This document shows, one piece after another, positions 25,572 to 33,426 of a stretch of DNA of 64,000 bases. The notes below the pieces were generated by a model. The model was not told the DNA's origin and made no database searches. It saw only the letters and a program-made list of their open reading frames with translations. The stretch spans positions 496,001 through 560,000 of the forward strand of contig JAFDVR010000017.1 of assembly GCA_018268855.1 (NCBI GenBank). The letters run 5' to 3'. The stretch is from Acidobacteriota bacterium. Lineage in GTDB: Bacteria > Acidobacteriota > Terriglobia > Terriglobales > Acidobacteriaceae. The translations under genes and the position numbers were made by a program. Each line of letters begins with the position of its first letter. Within the stretch, counting starts at the first letter, position 1.

Positions 25572-26954
25572 ATGTTTGAGAACCTTCAGGAAAAACTTCA
25601 ACGGGCCTTTAAGAACCTTCGCGGCCAGGGCACAATCACCGAAGAGAACATCAGCGAAGCGTTGCGCGAGATTCGGCTGGCGCTGCTTGAATCGGACGTA
25701 AACCTCGAAGTGGTCAAGCGGCTGATTGACCATGTGCGTGAGCGCGCGCTCGGTCAGCAGGTTGCCACGGCACTGTCTCCGACGGAGCAGGTCATCAAGA
25801 TTGTGAACGATGAACTGATGGAGATCCTCGGCCGTGATACGGCGCGTTTCAAGTTTGCGTCGCAGCCACCGACGGTGATCCTGATGGCAGGTTTGCAGGG
25901 CTCGGGTAAGACGACCACGAGCGGCAAGCTGGCTGCATGGCTCAAGAAGGGCGGACATCGGCCGATGCTTGTGTCCGTGGACGTGTATCGCCCCGCTGCG
26001 CGCGAGCAGCTTGCGGTAGTAGCGAAGTCGATTGGCGCGCAGCTTTTTGTTGGCAAGACGAACGATGATGCGGCCGACACGAACCTTGTTCTGCGGCTTG
26101 CGAAGGAAGCGCGGCGTGAGGCTGCGAGCTTTGGCAACGACATTCTGATTGTGGATACCGCCGGACGCCTCGGCATTGACGAACAGTTGATGCACGAGAT
26201 GAGTGAACTGAAGAAGCTGCTCAGCCCGAGTGAGATTTTGTTTGTTGCCGATGCAATGACCGGGCAGGACGCGGTGAACTCCGCCGATGCTTTCCATAAG
26301 CGGCTTGGCATTACGGGTGTTGTGCTGACGAAGATGGACGGCGATGCGCGCGGTGGGGCGGCACTGTCGATCCGCAATGTGACGGGCGCTCCAGTGAAGT
26401 TTCTCGGCACGGGCGAGAAGCCTGACCAGTTTGAGGCATTCCATCCAGACCGCATCGTTTCGCGAATTATGGGCATGGGCGATGTGGCTACTCTGCTCGA
26501 ACGCGCAGAGGAAAAACTCGATCGCAAGAAGAGTGAAGAGTTTGCCAAGAAAGCGCTCAGCGGCGATGGATTTACGCTGGAGGATTTCCGCGATCAGTTG
26601 CGACAGATTAAAAAGCTCGGATCGATGCAATCGATTTTGAAGATGCTTCCTTCGGTGGGACCATTCCAAGGATTGCAGCAGGCCGCGCAGCATGTAGATG
26701 AAAGCCAGTTCACGCGCATTGAAGCGATCATTAATTCCATGACGGCACAAGAGCGTGCGCATCACGAGATCATCTCTGGCGCGCGACGTAAGCGGATTGC
26801 GCGCGGCTCGGGCACGCAGGTGCAAGACGTGAATAATCTGCTGAAGCAGTATGCGCAGATGCGGAAGATGTTCAAGGGCATCGGTTCGGGTGGCGGTAAG
26901 ATGCAGCGCCGGATGATGAGCCAGATGGGCGGCATGAACCGCTTCGGGCGGTAG
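25572..26954 (+). CDS. ffh: Ffh, signal recognition particle GTPase
   Basis: Protein component of the signal recognition particle; binds signal peptides of nascent membrane proteins and, with FtsY, targets them to the translocon. The ATG at 25572 (preceded by AAAGG) gives 460 residues. N domain 1-90. GTPase domain with GLQGSGKTT (108-116), DVYRPAAREQL, DTAGRLGID and TKMDGDARGG. Methionine-rich M domain from about 330, with SMTAQERAHHEIISGARRKR, and a Met/Gly-rich tail (GGKMQRRMMSQMGGMNR). Confidence 0.97.
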   Translation: MFENLQEKLQRAFKNLRGQGTITEENISEALREIRLALLESDVNLEVVKRLIDHVRERALGQQVATALSPTEQVIKIVNDELMEILGRDTARFKFASQPPTVILMAGLQGSGKTTTSGKLAAWLKKGGHRPMLVSVDVYRPAAREQLAVVAKSIGAQLFVGKTNDDAADTNLVLRLAKEARREAASFGNDILIVDTAGRLGIDEQLMHEMSELKKLLSPSEILFVADAMTGQDAVNSADAFHKRLGITGVVLTKMDGDARGGAALSIRNVTGAPVKFLGTGEKPDQFEAFHPDRIVSRIMGMGDVATLLERAEEKLDRKKSEEFAKKALSGDGFTLEDFRDQLRQIKKLGSMQSILKMLPSVGPFQGLQQAAQHVDESQFTRIEAIINSMTAQERAHHEIISGARRKRIARGSGTQVQDVNNLLKQYAQMRKMFKGIGSGGGKMQRRMMSQMGGMNRFGR

Positions 26955-26957
26955 AAT

Positions 26958-27653
26958 TTGGCACTTCTGCAACCGAAACTCGACGAAATTACAACGAATA
27001 CACGCAAATTGGTGCAGCCGGAAAGGCTGGCCGTTAGCGAGCGTGTGATCGCGGAGCTGCTTGCTTCCAACATTGAGCAGCGTATGCTGCCGGTCGGAAC
27101 GAAAGCCCCAGAGTTTGCGTTGCCGGATGCGATTAGCGGGAAGATGATTCGTTCGTCGGACCTGTTGGCGCTGGGGCCGCTTGTGGTGGATTTCTTTCGT
27201 GGACGCTGGGATCCGTATTGCGTGACGGAACTTGAGACGTGGCGCGATCTGAATCCTATGGTGCGGGAGAAAGGTGGGCTACTTGTCGCTGTTTCCCCAC
27301 AGTCTGTCCGGCAGAGCGACTTCACGGTGCAACAGCATGGGATTCCGTTCCCTGTTTTGTGCGATGAGGGATGTCTCGTTGCGGAGCAGTTTGGGATTGC
27401 ATATCCGGTGTCTGAGGATATGCGGCGGTATTACTTTTCTATCCTAGTGAATATTCCATTTATTCACACCGGTCGGAATGCCTTGGCAGCGAAACGTGGC
27501 GGTGGAGATGAGCGAGAGTGGATGCTGCCACTTCCGGCTACGTTTGTGATGGCGCAGGATGGGACGATTGCCTTTGCCGATGCACATGCGGATTTTCGCG
27601 TGCGGCCTGAGCCGGATGAAGTGCTTGCGGTGCTGGAGCGGTTGAAAAGTTAA
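26958..27653 (+). CDS. AhpC/TSA-family peroxiredoxin-like protein with DxxC motif
   Basis: 231 residues beginning at a TTG (26958) three bases after the ffh stop; no better start is visible. It has the thioredoxin-fold peroxiredoxin core: PVGTKAPEFALPD (46-58), VVDFFRGRWDPYCVTELETW (76-95) and FVMAQDGTIAFADAHADFR near the end. Related proteins have WCPYC; here the first cysteine is Asp85 and only Cys88 remains. Cys88 aligns with the peroxidatic Cys of AhpE-type enzymes (CxxEL), so one-Cys peroxidase activity is still possible. Reductant and substrate are unknown. Confidence 0.8.
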   Translation: MALLQPKLDEITTNTRKLVQPERLAVSERVIAELLASNIEQRMLPVGTKAPEFALPDAISGKMIRSSDLLALGPLVVDFFRGRWDPYCVTELETWRDLNPMVREKGGLLVAVSPQSVRQSDFTVQQHGIPFPVLCDEGCLVAEQFGIAYPVSEDMRRYYFSILVNIPFIHTGRNALAAKRGGGDEREWMLPLPATFVMAQDGTIAFADAHADFRVRPEPDEVLAVLERLKS

Positions 27654-27690
27654 GTACTTCTTCGCTCAGAATGACTGTGCGAGAAAGGAC

Positions 27691-29769
27691 CTATCGCTGC
27701 TGAAACTCTGGTGAGCCGATAACGAATGCGGCCAGCATGTCGAGCTTTGCCGGAGCTGTGGCAGGCCCACCATTGGCAACTGGTTTTTCAATCTGCTGCA
27801 GGATCAGGCCGTTCGTCTGGGCGGAAACTCTGCCTCCGATCAACGATGTTTCCAACACAGATAGTGCAAGTTCGGCGCCAGCGCCGGTTGCGTGCGTAGT
27901 GCTGCCAGATGCCATCTGCTCTTCTTGATTGCCTGTTTCATTTCGTTTGCGTGATGTGATCTGCGATGTGCGAACAACGTGGGCGGAAGATTGCGAAGAT
28001 CGCATGGTCGCGGTTGCTAGTATCAGCGGAGATGCTCCGGCAGGTTGCGACATAAGTCCGAGAGCGAGGAGTCGTGAGGAGTCAAACTTCTGTCCGCCGA
28101 CACGATTGGATGTGAGCGTGAGAGCAAAGTTCAACCGATCGAGTAGCGCAGAGGTATTCATCCACTTGTCCGCAGTGATGTAGTAGCCCGTCGGCGGAAG
28201 TGCGCGGTAGAGCGGCTGGCCCATGTTGCTGATGGTCTGCACGATGGCTGCGGGGTTAGTAGGATCGGTTGCGGTGGAACGAAAGACAGAAGCAACAAAC
28301 TCCACCGGCGTCTTCACTTTATTGCGAAAGTAGCGGCGCGAGTTGAACTCAGGCGAGTGGACGAGCGTGCGCAGTATTTCTTTGATGTCGCCGTCAGTTT
28401 GGAGATAAGTCGCGGCCATCTTATCGACAACACTTGCGGGTGGATCGTCCGCGAGGAAACGCTGCGCGAGCTTCCATGAAATAAAGTGTGCGGTCTTAGG
28501 GCTGGTTGCGAGTTGCTTGAGTGCAGCCAAGCCTTCTTCTTGCCCACCTTGCTGGATGGTTTGACCGAGCCATTGCTTTGTGCCGGGCTCGTGTCTCTTT
28601 TCATCAAAAAAGAATGGGCCTGCCGTTTCAGGGTGGTCGACCGACCAACCAGTGAGCATCGCGGCAAGCCCGATCACGTCGGCTTGTGAGTAGCCCCCGT
28701 TTACGGAGAGCGTATGCAACTCCATGACCTCACGCGCGTAGTTCTCGTTCAGCCCTCTGCTGCCCTTTTTGCCTTTGCGGATATTGGCTGGCGAATCCGG
28801 GCCAATGGATGTCCAGTTGTCGAGATAGATCATCATGGCTGGATTGGTGGCAGTGGCCATCAGCAGGTCGGGAAACTTACCAAGTGCGTTGCGGCGAATA
28901 GCATCACGCACATAAGGCGTGGTGTACCAGCGGTCCTGGCCTTTAGGCGCGTAGATGTTGAAGTGATTGAACCAGAAGTCCGTCATCACAGCCTGCAACT
29001 GGCGCTCGCTCAGGATGTCGCGGAGAATGGTCGCCTGTGCCAACTCGTCCAGCGCACGATAGGTCGCATCGGAGTTCGTGGTGGACATGGCATTGAAGTA
29101 CTCGTGTTCGCGCGGCGTGAAGTCTGTGAGCAGCGAATACCGAATGGGCCCTTGTACGTATCGCGTAAAAATGATGCGGTCCTCCACCGGCATCTTCAGC
29201 AGAGCGTGCATGCGGTCCTGCTTTGGCATGGCATATAGATCGGCGGCAATGCGAGCGGCTGCTTCTTTGTTCTTCTGCTTCTGTTCCTCGGTGACGTTGA
29301 ATAGACTCGCATTCTGTTTTGTATCGCGTTCGAGCTTGTATTTGTGCACCTGCACTTCATATACAGCAGCAAGATCGGGATCGGTAGGATATGGCTGCTT
29401 GCCATCCACAATGCGTGCGAGCGTACCGCGATCAGGGTACGTTTCCAGAATCTGGGCGGCGTTCATTGCCATGGTCGGGTAATCTCGCATGCGGCGCTCG
29501 CACTCACGATCAGAGATCGCGGATGGCTTCAACTGCCGTTCGAACCATTTGTCTGCGCCATCGGAATCGTTGGTCATCATACTTTCCACTTCGCCGGGAC
29601 GTGCGCCAAAGCTGAAGCGATTGAGCATCTGTTGCGCGCGTTCGCGTGGCGTGAGGGGAGCTTCGGCTGCATGCGTCCTCTTTTTTGTATGAGCAGACGC
29701 AGTTCCGCCCCAGGCGCAGGTACAAGACAGGGCGGCAAGTAATACAAGGCAAGACAGACGGCGGTTCAA
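27691..29769 (-). CDS. DUF1800-family exported protein
   Basis: 692 residues starting at a TTG (29767-29769) with AGGTG upstream. The signal peptide (MNRRLSCLVLLAALSCTCAW) is followed by RERAQQMLNRFSFGARPGEV, the characteristic start of DUF1800. Further family motifs are FWFNHFNIYAPKGQDRW, NPAMMIYLDNWTSIG, LNENYAREVMELHTLSVNGG, YSQADVIGLAAMLTGW, and the C-terminal MGQPLYRALPPTGY. These genes usually sit beside a DUF1501 (sulfatase-like) gene, which is absent here. Molecular function is not known. Confidence 0.9.
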   Translation of the reverse strand: MNRRLSCLVLLAALSCTCAWGGTASAHTKKRTHAAEAPLTPRERAQQMLNRFSFGARPGEVESMMTNDSDGADKWFERQLKPSAISDRECERRMRDYPTMAMNAAQILETYPDRGTLARIVDGKQPYPTDPDLAAVYEVQVHKYKLERDTKQNASLFNVTEEQKQKNKEAAARIAADLYAMPKQDRMHALLKMPVEDRIIFTRYVQGPIRYSLLTDFTPREHEYFNAMSTTNSDATYRALDELAQATILRDILSERQLQAVMTDFWFNHFNIYAPKGQDRWYTTPYVRDAIRRNALGKFPDLLMATATNPAMMIYLDNWTSIGPDSPANIRKGKKGSRGLNENYAREVMELHTLSVNGGYSQADVIGLAAMLTGWSVDHPETAGPFFFDEKRHEPGTKQWLGQTIQQGGQEEGLAALKQLATSPKTAHFISWKLAQRFLADDPPASVVDKMAATYLQTDGDIKEILRTLVHSPEFNSRRYFRNKVKTPVEFVASVFRSTATDPTNPAAIVQTISNMGQPLYRALPPTGYYITADKWMNTSALLDRLNFALTLTSNRVGGQKFDSSRLLALGLMSQPAGASPLILATATMRSSQSSAHVVRTSQITSRKRNETGNQEEQMASGSTTHATGAGAELALSVLETSLIGGRVSAQTNGLILQQIEKPVANGGPATAPAKLDMLAAFVIGSPEFQQR

Positions 29770-29786
29770 GGCACACCTCGGTTGTG

Positions 29787-29801
29787 AGTAGTGTATCTAC
29801 T
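29787..29801. promoter_or_regulatory. Palindrome AGTAG-N5-CTACT in the DUF1800 leader
   Basis: Perfect five-base arms (29787-29791 / 29797-29801), 17 bases upstream of the DUF1800 TTG start. On the minus strand it contains AGTAGATACACT, which also occurs, in sense orientation, just before the gph start (18927-18938). It could be an operator or a promoter -10 region. There is no direct evidence beyond symmetry and position. Confidence 0.3.
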
Positions 29802-29830
29802 AAAACCCTGGCGATGGCGTGAAGTTGTGT

Positions 29831-30523
29831 CTAGATTCTGGTGGGTGTGCGCGTTTGCGGCCTGGAGTGGCGGAGCTGCCAGACGATGCGCGCAAGCAGA
29901 AGAACCGCAAGCACGGCGGTTACCTTCCACGGCTCCAGAACGCCCGTCTTCACCACCATCCAGTAGTGAATGACTGCCAGCGCAGCAGCACCGTAGACCG
30001 TACGATGGAGCGTCTTCCAGCGTTTGCCGCCCATCCACCGCATCACTCGCTGCGGAGAAGTAAGTGCAAGTGCCAGCAGAATGCACCAGGCAAGCAGACC
30101 AATCTGAATGAATGGCCGTTTTTTGGCATCATCGATCATGCGTGGCCATACTTCGTGCCACTGTTGTGCGATGGTGTTCACGTCATGCTGGCGCAGTGCA
30201 GAGAAGGCTGTGACGATATCGAATCCTGAAAAAAGAAAGACATACGTTGCGAGATGGAGTGTTGCGTAGAAGAACGCGAAGAGACCGAGCATGCGTCGGA
30301 AGCGCACGAGCCAGCCAAGCGAAGTGGACAGCCGTCGGATGGGCGTGATCGCCAGCGAACCGAGCAACATATAGAGCGCCCAGTTCCCTGTGAAGTGTGT
30401 GATGGTTGCGACTGGGTCAGCGCCGAGGTCTTCTGTACGGAAGTGCTGAACGAGATAAAAAAACGGCAGCAGACACAACAGAAACACAACGGGTTTGAGA
30501 ACTCGGATTGTTCGATTGCTCAT
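29831..30523 (-). CDS. msrQ: MsrQ, heme-binding membrane subunit of the methionine sulfoxide reductase system
   Basis: Passes electrons from the quinone pool (and flavin) to MsrP in the periplasm. It has 230 residues and six hydrophobic segments of the ferric-reductase-like fold. The b-heme ligand region is seen in RRMLGLFAFFYATLHLATYV (His) and GKRWKTLHRTVYGAAALAVI followed by HYWMVVK (His pair). It begins 5 bases after msrP, so the two form an operon in the usual msrP-msrQ order. Confidence 0.93.
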   Translation of the reverse strand: MSNRTIRVLKPVVFLLCLLPFFYLVQHFRTEDLGADPVATITHFTGNWALYMLLGSLAITPIRRLSTSLGWLVRFRRMLGLFAFFYATLHLATYVFLFSGFDIVTAFSALRQHDVNTIAQQWHEVWPRMIDDAKKRPFIQIGLLAWCILLALALTSPQRVMRWMGGKRWKTLHRTVYGAAALAVIHYWMVVKTGVLEPWKVTAVLAVLLLARIVWQLRHSRPQTRTPTRI

Positions 30524-30528
30524 GCGGT

Positions 30529-31500
30529 CTAGTAGTACCTGTTCAGGTCCATACCTTTATAGAGAGCGGCGACTTCGTTGCCATATCCATTGAACGGCTG
30601 CGTGGGAATCGTACGTGGGATAAACGAAGCATCGATACGGCGCTCGTGTGCCTGGCTCCAGCGTGGGTGGCTGTGGTTGGGATTCACATTGGAATAGAAG
30701 CCGTATTCCTCTGAGTTCATGTCGTTCCATGTAGTGCGAGGCTGCTTGTCTGTGAACCTGATCTTCACAATAGATTTCGCGGATTTGAAACCGTACTTCC
30801 ACGGAATGATCACGCGGATGGGTGCTCCCTGCTGGTTCTCCAGCGTCTCCCCATAAGAGCCAAAAGTCAGCAACGTAAGCGGATGCATGGCTTCGTCCAT
30901 GCGCAAACCTTCGGAGTACGGCCAACTGATACCCGCATCGAATGGAAGCACTTCCTGCTTACGATCTGCAAGCGAAATGAACTGCACGTATTTCGCTTTG
31001 GGTGACGGATTGCAAGCCTTGATGAACTCTGAGAGCGAGTAGCCGACCCACGGGATAACCATGCTCCAAGCTTCCACACAGCGGAAGCGATACACGCGCT
31101 CTTCGAGCGGTCGATAGCTCATAATCTGCTCGATGCTGAAAGAGAGCGGCTTCTCTACCAATCCTTCGACACTCACTGTCCAAGGGTGTGTTTTGAGCGT
31201 ATGCGCGTTTTTAGAGGGATCGTCCTTAGCTGTGCCGAATTCGTAAAAGTTGTTATAGGTGATTGCTTTCTGCTTGAGTGTGTGGCGTTCACCGGGCACA
31301 TCGTATTTGCTGGGCACCGTTGTAAGACGCGTAGCCGCATACGCTACGTCTTCATTGAAAAACGGAGGAATACCCCGACGAAAACGCCATGCTGTCGCAC
31401 CTGCAGCCAGTCCGCCAGCTAAAAGCGTACGACGGTTGAGGAACTTCTCCTTTGGCGTAACTTCAGAGAACTTAAACTCCGGCGCTTCGCGGATCAGCAT
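30529..31500 (-). CDS. msrP: MsrP, periplasmic protein-methionine-sulfoxide reductase (molybdopterin)
   Basis: Repairs oxidised methionines in envelope proteins using a molybdenum cofactor. It has 323 residues. A twin-Arg leader (NRRTLLAGGLAAGA; Arg23-Arg24) predicts Tat export with the cofactor already bound. The molybdenum-ligating Cys141 lies in YRFRCVEAWSMVIPW. Further family motifs are GAPIRVIIPWKYGFKSAKSI, IRFTDKQPRTTWN and EYGFYSNVNP. A strong AAGGAG precedes the ATG. msrQ follows directly. Confidence 0.96.
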   Translation of the reverse strand: MLIREAPEFKFSEVTPKEKFLNRRTLLAGGLAAGATAWRFRRGIPPFFNEDVAYAATRLTTVPSKYDVPGERHTLKQKAITYNNFYEFGTAKDDPSKNAHTLKTHPWTVSVEGLVEKPLSFSIEQIMSYRPLEERVYRFRCVEAWSMVIPWVGYSLSEFIKACNPSPKAKYVQFISLADRKQEVLPFDAGISWPYSEGLRMDEAMHPLTLLTFGSYGETLENQQGAPIRVIIPWKYGFKSAKSIVKIRFTDKQPRTTWNDMNSEEYGFYSNVNPNHSHPRWSQAHERRIDASFIPRTIPTQPFNGYGNEVAALYKGMDLNRYY

Positions 31501-31631
31501 GACTAACTCCTTCTGCCCTGCAATGATATGACGTTATGGCAAGGAATTCGGTTTTGAATAGGCCAACAGCTATATTTCAGCGGTTCGCTCAGCTTCTGCG
31601 AAACTAGAGAGGCACATTAGGTTGAGGGTAA

Positions 31632-32396
31632 ATGATGGAACGCAACGACATTATGAAAGAGACGGCTGAAATCCTTCTGCGTGGACGCAAGGTGGCGCCG
31701 CTGGAAACATTAAAAGATAAGGAAGCACCTGCGGACCTACACGAGGTATATGCGGTTCAGGATGCAATCGCGCGCGATTTTGGGCATGTTGGCGGATGGA
31801 AGATTGGCGCACCTTCAGCAACGGATGAGCCTTTCTTTGCACCGATGCCTTTGGCGTGGATGGTGAAAGAGGGTACCGCCCTCAGCGGCGAGCGGTACCG
31901 CCTGCGCGGCGTGGAGGCGGAGATTGCCTTTCTAGTTGGCAAAGATATTCCAGCCCGTGAGCAAGCTTACTCGCGCGAGGAAGTTGCGAATGCAATGGAG
32001 GCGTGCGTACCTGCGATTGAACTACTTGAGTCTGCGTATATTGATCCGCGCGCCGTTCCTCGTCTCACCATGTTTGCCGATCTCCAGATGCATGGCGGGT
32101 TTGTTGCCGGCAAGCCGATTGAGAACTGGCAGACGATCGACTGGGCTGCTGAAACTGTTGACTTGGTAGTTGATGGCAAGTTGGAGATGACACGCACTGG
32201 CTCCAACCCCGGCGGCACAGATCTTTTGCGTCTGCTTACGTATCTCGCAAATGAAGGCGCGGCACGCACAGGAGGTCTGAAGAAAGGCCAGTGGATTACG
32301 ACTGGCAGTTGGACAGGGGCAACATGGCTGCATGCCGGGCAGACGGCTGAAGTGCGCTTCACGCATAGTCAGCCAACGAGCATTCGTTTCGCATAA
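31632..32396 (+). CDS. 2-keto-4-pentenoate hydratase / FAH-family protein
   Basis: 254 residues (ATG at 31632 or the next codon; GAGGG upstream). It belongs to the hydratase/decarboxylase branch of the fumarylacetoacetase superfamily, enzymes that act on 2-oxo-dienoates from aromatic catabolism using a divalent metal. Motifs: GGWKIGAPSATDEPFFAPM; metal ligands in RLRGVEAEIAFLVGKDIP (the ExE pair); AIELLESAYIDPR; and GGTDLLRLLTYLANEGAART near the end. No other aromatic-degradation gene is nearby, so the physiological substrate is open. Confidence 0.82.
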   Translation: MMERNDIMKETAEILLRGRKVAPLETLKDKEAPADLHEVYAVQDAIARDFGHVGGWKIGAPSATDEPFFAPMPLAWMVKEGTALSGERYRLRGVEAEIAFLVGKDIPAREQAYSREEVANAMEACVPAIELLESAYIDPRAVPRLTMFADLQMHGGFVAGKPIENWQTIDWAAETVDLVVDGKLEMTRTGSNPGGTDLLRLLTYLANEGAARTGGLKKGQWITTGSWTGATWLHAGQTAEVRFTHSQPTSIRFA

Positions 32397-32412
32397 CTTT
32401 CGCCTGTTTTAT

Positions 32413-32427
32413 AGTAGGCATCCTACT
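32413..32427. promoter_or_regulatory. Palindrome AGTAGG-CAT-CCTACT upstream of ku
   Basis: Perfect six-base arms around CAT, 53 bases before the ku start. Two similar palindromes, sharing the core AGGCAWCCT, lie before the PQQ dehydrogenase gene (40565-40577) and before the GH-A gene (50752-50766). All three are 53-86 bases from a start codon at the head of a transcription unit. This suggests a shared operator or promoter element. Confidence 0.4.
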
Positions 32428-32479
32428 GATACGAGCCACACTCTCACCTACTGGCGCAGTTTTGCGCCGGAGGTGTTTT

Positions 32480-33421
32480 GTGGCTCGTCCTTATTGGTCT
32501 GGGCAGATTCAGATTTCCCTGGTGTCGTTCTCTGTAAGTCTGTATGTGGCTACCGAGTCGAAAAGTGAAATTCGCTTTCACCAGGTGCATCGTGGAAGTG
32601 GCGAGCGCGTGCGGCACCAAAAGGTTTCGGCCATTGACGAAGCACCAGTGGAGAAGGAAGACATCGTAAAAGGCTACGAATACGCCAAAGGCAAGTACAT
32701 CCAGATCGAGCCTTCTGAAATCGCGCACCTTCGCATTCCCTCCAAACACACCATTGATGTGCAGCAGTTTGTTGGCGTGGACGAGATTGATCCTGAATTT
32801 TTCGAGAAACCATATTTTGTTGCGCCGAATGGTGAGGGACAAGCTGAAGCTTTCGCCGTTGTTCGTGAGGCACTCAAGAAGACAGGCAAAGTTGGTCTTG
32901 GCAAAATCGCCTTCGGCGGGCGCGAGCATGTACTCGCGATCATGGCTCCCCAGAATGATGATTTTCCAGGAATGATGGCTTACACGATGCGCTATGCGGA
33001 AGAGTTGCGCAATCCGGCGAAGTTTCTGGGTGACATCAAGGAAGCCAAGGTGGAAAAAGACCAGCTTGAATTGGCCGAAGAATTAATCAAACGCAAGACA
33101 GCAAAGTTCAATCCTGAGAAGTTCAAAGACGAGTATGAAGCTGCGCTACGCGAACTGGTAGAGGCAAAACTGGAGCATAAACCAATTCCGCAGGATGAAG
33201 GGCCAGCGAAGTCGCGTGGCAAAGTCATTAATCTTATGGATGCGTTGCGCAGTTCCCTCAAGGCTGGAGGACATGCAACGAGCGAGGATGAAGAGGATGT
33301 GCCGGCGAAGAAGCCTGCTGCTTCCCATAAACCAAAGAAAGCAGCAAAAGCCGGGCCGCGTCTGGTCGAGAAGAAATCTTCCTCCCGTACACATGATACG
33401 GGGCGCCGTAAGTCCGCATAA
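32480..33421 (+). CDS. ku: Ku, DNA end-binding protein of bacterial NHEJ
   Basis: Homodimeric ring that binds broken DNA ends and recruits LigD. The GTG at 32480 with GGAGGT five bases upstream gives 313 residues. The protein starts MARPYWSGQIQISLVSFSVS, the canonical bacterial Ku opening, followed by the beta-barrel core (IRFHQVHRGSGERVRHQKVS; GYEYAKGKYIQIEPSEI) and an Ala/Lys-rich C-terminal tail from about residue 255, of the kind that contacts DNA. A 6-bp hairpin (32453-32468) lies just before the ribosome binding site. ligD follows after 5 bases. Confidence 0.96.
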   Translation: MARPYWSGQIQISLVSFSVSLYVATESKSEIRFHQVHRGSGERVRHQKVSAIDEAPVEKEDIVKGYEYAKGKYIQIEPSEIAHLRIPSKHTIDVQQFVGVDEIDPEFFEKPYFVAPNGEGQAEAFAVVREALKKTGKVGLGKIAFGGREHVLAIMAPQNDDFPGMMAYTMRYAEELRNPAKFLGDIKEAKVEKDQLELAEELIKRKTAKFNPEKFKDEYEAALRELVEAKLEHKPIPQDEGPAKSRGKVINLMDALRSSLKAGGHATSEDEEDVPAKKPAASHKPKKAAKAGPRLVEKKSSSRTHDTGRRKSA

Positions 33422-33426
33422 GAATT

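Noticed and set aside
25560..26972. 470-codon open frame antisense to ffh
   Set aside because: It mirrors the codon pattern of ffh; the product is His/Arg/Leu-rich without any domain, while the plus strand encodes an unmistakable Ffh.
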